A DNA stretch of 64,000 nucleotides. Source: Spirodela intermedia (Eukaryota; Streptophyta; Magnoliopsida; Alismatales; Araceae). Below, piece after piece: positions 62,640 to 64,000 of the stretch. Within the stretch, counting starts at the first letter, position 1, and each line of letters begins with the position of its first letter. The notes beneath the pieces are model-generated. The model did not search any database. It was not told the origin of the DNA and saw nothing but the letters and a program-made list of their open reading frames with translations. Both the position numbers and the translations under genes were made by a program. The stretch spans positions 317,501 to 381,500 of the forward strand of contig LR746270.1 in assembly GCA_902729315.2 (NCBI GenBank), read 5' to 3'.

Positions 62640-63400
62640 AATGGCGCTAGCCCAAGCCTTGCCGACAAAGGGTTTTAGAGTTTGCATAACGAACACCAGA
62701 TAACCACGGCTGCCTTCGTTTCCAAAGTTTTACCGGGTTTCATAAACAACGCCAGATCTCCAGGGCCGCTTTGGTTTACCATATACTCTAGGGTTTGCAT
62801 AAACAGTGCCAAATCACCAGAGTTGCTATTGTTCGCAGAGTGTTCTAGGCCTCACATATGGAGCACCAGATCACCGGATATGCCTTTGTTTCCAGGGGGT
62901 TTAGGGGTTAGAATGCCAACAATAAACCACCAGGGCTGCGTTCGTTAACAAAGTGTTATAGGATTTGCATTAAAAAACGCCAGGGCACCAGGACCCCATT
63001 TGTTTTCAATGGGCTCTAGGGTGTGCATAAACAACGGCAAGCCGCCAGGACTACCTCCTTTACAATATGTTCTAGGGTTTGTATAAACCAAAGGACCACG
63101 AGGTCTGCCTTCGTTTACAAAGTGTTATAGGGTCGGCAAAAACAACGATAGCGCACTGTGGCTGCTTTTTTACCAAGGATGTTAAGAGTTCACATACAGA
63201 ACGCCAAACTACCAGGAATGCTTTCGTCTACATAGCGTTATTGGCTGACAAAAACAACCCCAGACCACCTGGGTTGCCTTCTTTTACGATGTGTTCTACG
63301 GTCAAGGGTTTTGCCTAAACAACCCCCAAACCACCGGGGCTGCCAATGTTTGAGTTAGGTCTGCCTCTTCCGTAGGTCAAGGGTTTTAGCACCGGTATGC
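62640..63400. repeat. Imperfect tandem array, ~57-base unit, about 12 copies
   Basis: A diverged unit recurs with starts at about 62,685, 62,741, 62,798, 62,855, 62,912, 62,968, 63,026, 63,082, 63,137, 63,193, 63,249 and 63,314; spacing is 55-58 bases except the last gap (65). Each unit roughly reads CATAAACAACGCCAGA, then CACCAGGGCTGCC, a T-rich part, and TGTTCTAGGGTTTG. Copies are some 60-80% alike, so the array is old. Confidence 0.85.
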
Positions 63401-63770
63401 TAAGCTGGCGAGGGCCGTGATTATTGTCGCGTTCTACCGGATGCTTCCCGCACGTCCTCGTGTCGCCTGTTGGTGCAACAGATTAGATGGAGGCCACCCA
63501 TCAGCTTCTCGGAACTGCTGCATGTGGAGTTCATGTGATCGTGCTCGCTATAAAATAAGAGCGATCAGCATGGATGGAAGCCCATCCATGCCTAAAAATC
63601 CATCCTGTCCATGTTATTTACGTGACTTTAACGTAGCCTATTAGTAGATATGATTAACAATACACGAATCGTGGAGACGGAACATGTTCTCTTGGTCGAT
63701 TCAATGTTGTATCCGTTCGCATTTTCCTTCATAGAAACCTCAATTCTTGAAATATCTGTTATTCATCAGG

Positions 63771-63773
<3 letters not shown>
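63401..63773. other. Unannotated sequence
   Basis: No gene or repeat recognised between the 57-base array and the terminal CT tract. Confidence 0.5.
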
Positions 63774-63844
<71 letters not shown>

Positions 63845-63850
63845 GCTCGC
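63774..63850. repeat. (CT)n microsatellite
   Basis: About 75 bases of CT dinucleotides with few interruptions, near the right edge of the window. Confidence 0.95.
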
Positions 63851-64000
63851 TCGTGCGCTCTCTTCTTACGCCGTAAATGAAGAGGATCAAGAGACAAAAT
63901 ATGAGGATGTGAATCCAGGAGGCTGAGCACAAAGGTGGGATGGGGGGGGGGGGGTCTCGTGTTTCCCGGATCTGACATCCTCATCCGGTCTTCGCAAGTC

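Noticed and set aside
62640-63400. CRISPR-like reading of the tandem array
   Set aside because: Units are contiguous and diverged, without identical repeats and unique spacers, and the DNA is a plant nuclear genome.

Overview
The window is nuclear DNA of a flowering plant. Evidence: intron-rich genes with GT-AG splice sites, plant-only families (an ALOG/LSH regulator, R2R3-MYB, 11S seed globulins, an inositol phosphorylceramide glucuronosyltransferase, an arabinose-5-phosphate isomerase), a degenerate Ty1/copia element and many GA/CT microsatellites. GC-rich coding exons and a MYB closely resembling the grass MYB4 type suggest a monocot or another early-diverging angiosperm lineage. I cannot name the species.

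Layout. 1-1.87 kb: probable last exons of an unidentified plus-strand gene. 2.24-7.57 kb (-): complete 11-exon IPUT1/PGSIP6-type glycosyltransferase. 7.6-12.8 kb: intergenic, microsatellites. 12.84-14.01 kb (+): three-exon R2R3-MYB of the MYB14/MYB15/OsMYB4 group. 14.93-18.12 kb (-): complete seven-exon cytosolic NAD-malate dehydrogenase. 19.0-32.5 kb: an 11S (legumin/glutelin-type) seed-globulin cluster. It holds two intact, nearly identical genes in head-to-head inverted orientation (18,999-20,700 minus; 30,758-32,459 plus). Between them lie two pseudogenes of a second legumin type, one split by a degenerate copia element. 32.5-41 kb: mostly gene-free, with a markedly AT-rich block at 33.6-39.1 kb. 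41.2-42.0 kb (+): secreted glycine-rich protein with a cysteine-rich tail. 43.45-45.74 kb (-): complete three-exon arabinose-5-phosphate isomerase (SIS + 2 CBS). 51.8-52.4 kb (-): intronless ALOG/LSH gene. 52.4-64 kb: no gene supported; a (AT)26 tract and an imperfect 57-bp tandem array near 62.6-63.4 kb.

The genes are mostly unrelated housekeeping or regulatory loci. The only functional cluster is the storage-protein array. Both intact 11S genes keep a TATA box and an RY (CATGCA) seed element at matching distances. Their protein differences are confined to exon 1 and the last ~85 codons, while exons 2-3 and the introns are almost identical, which suggests gene conversion between inverted copies. 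No novel biochemical system was identified; the most informative signal is the evolutionary structure of the 11S locus.
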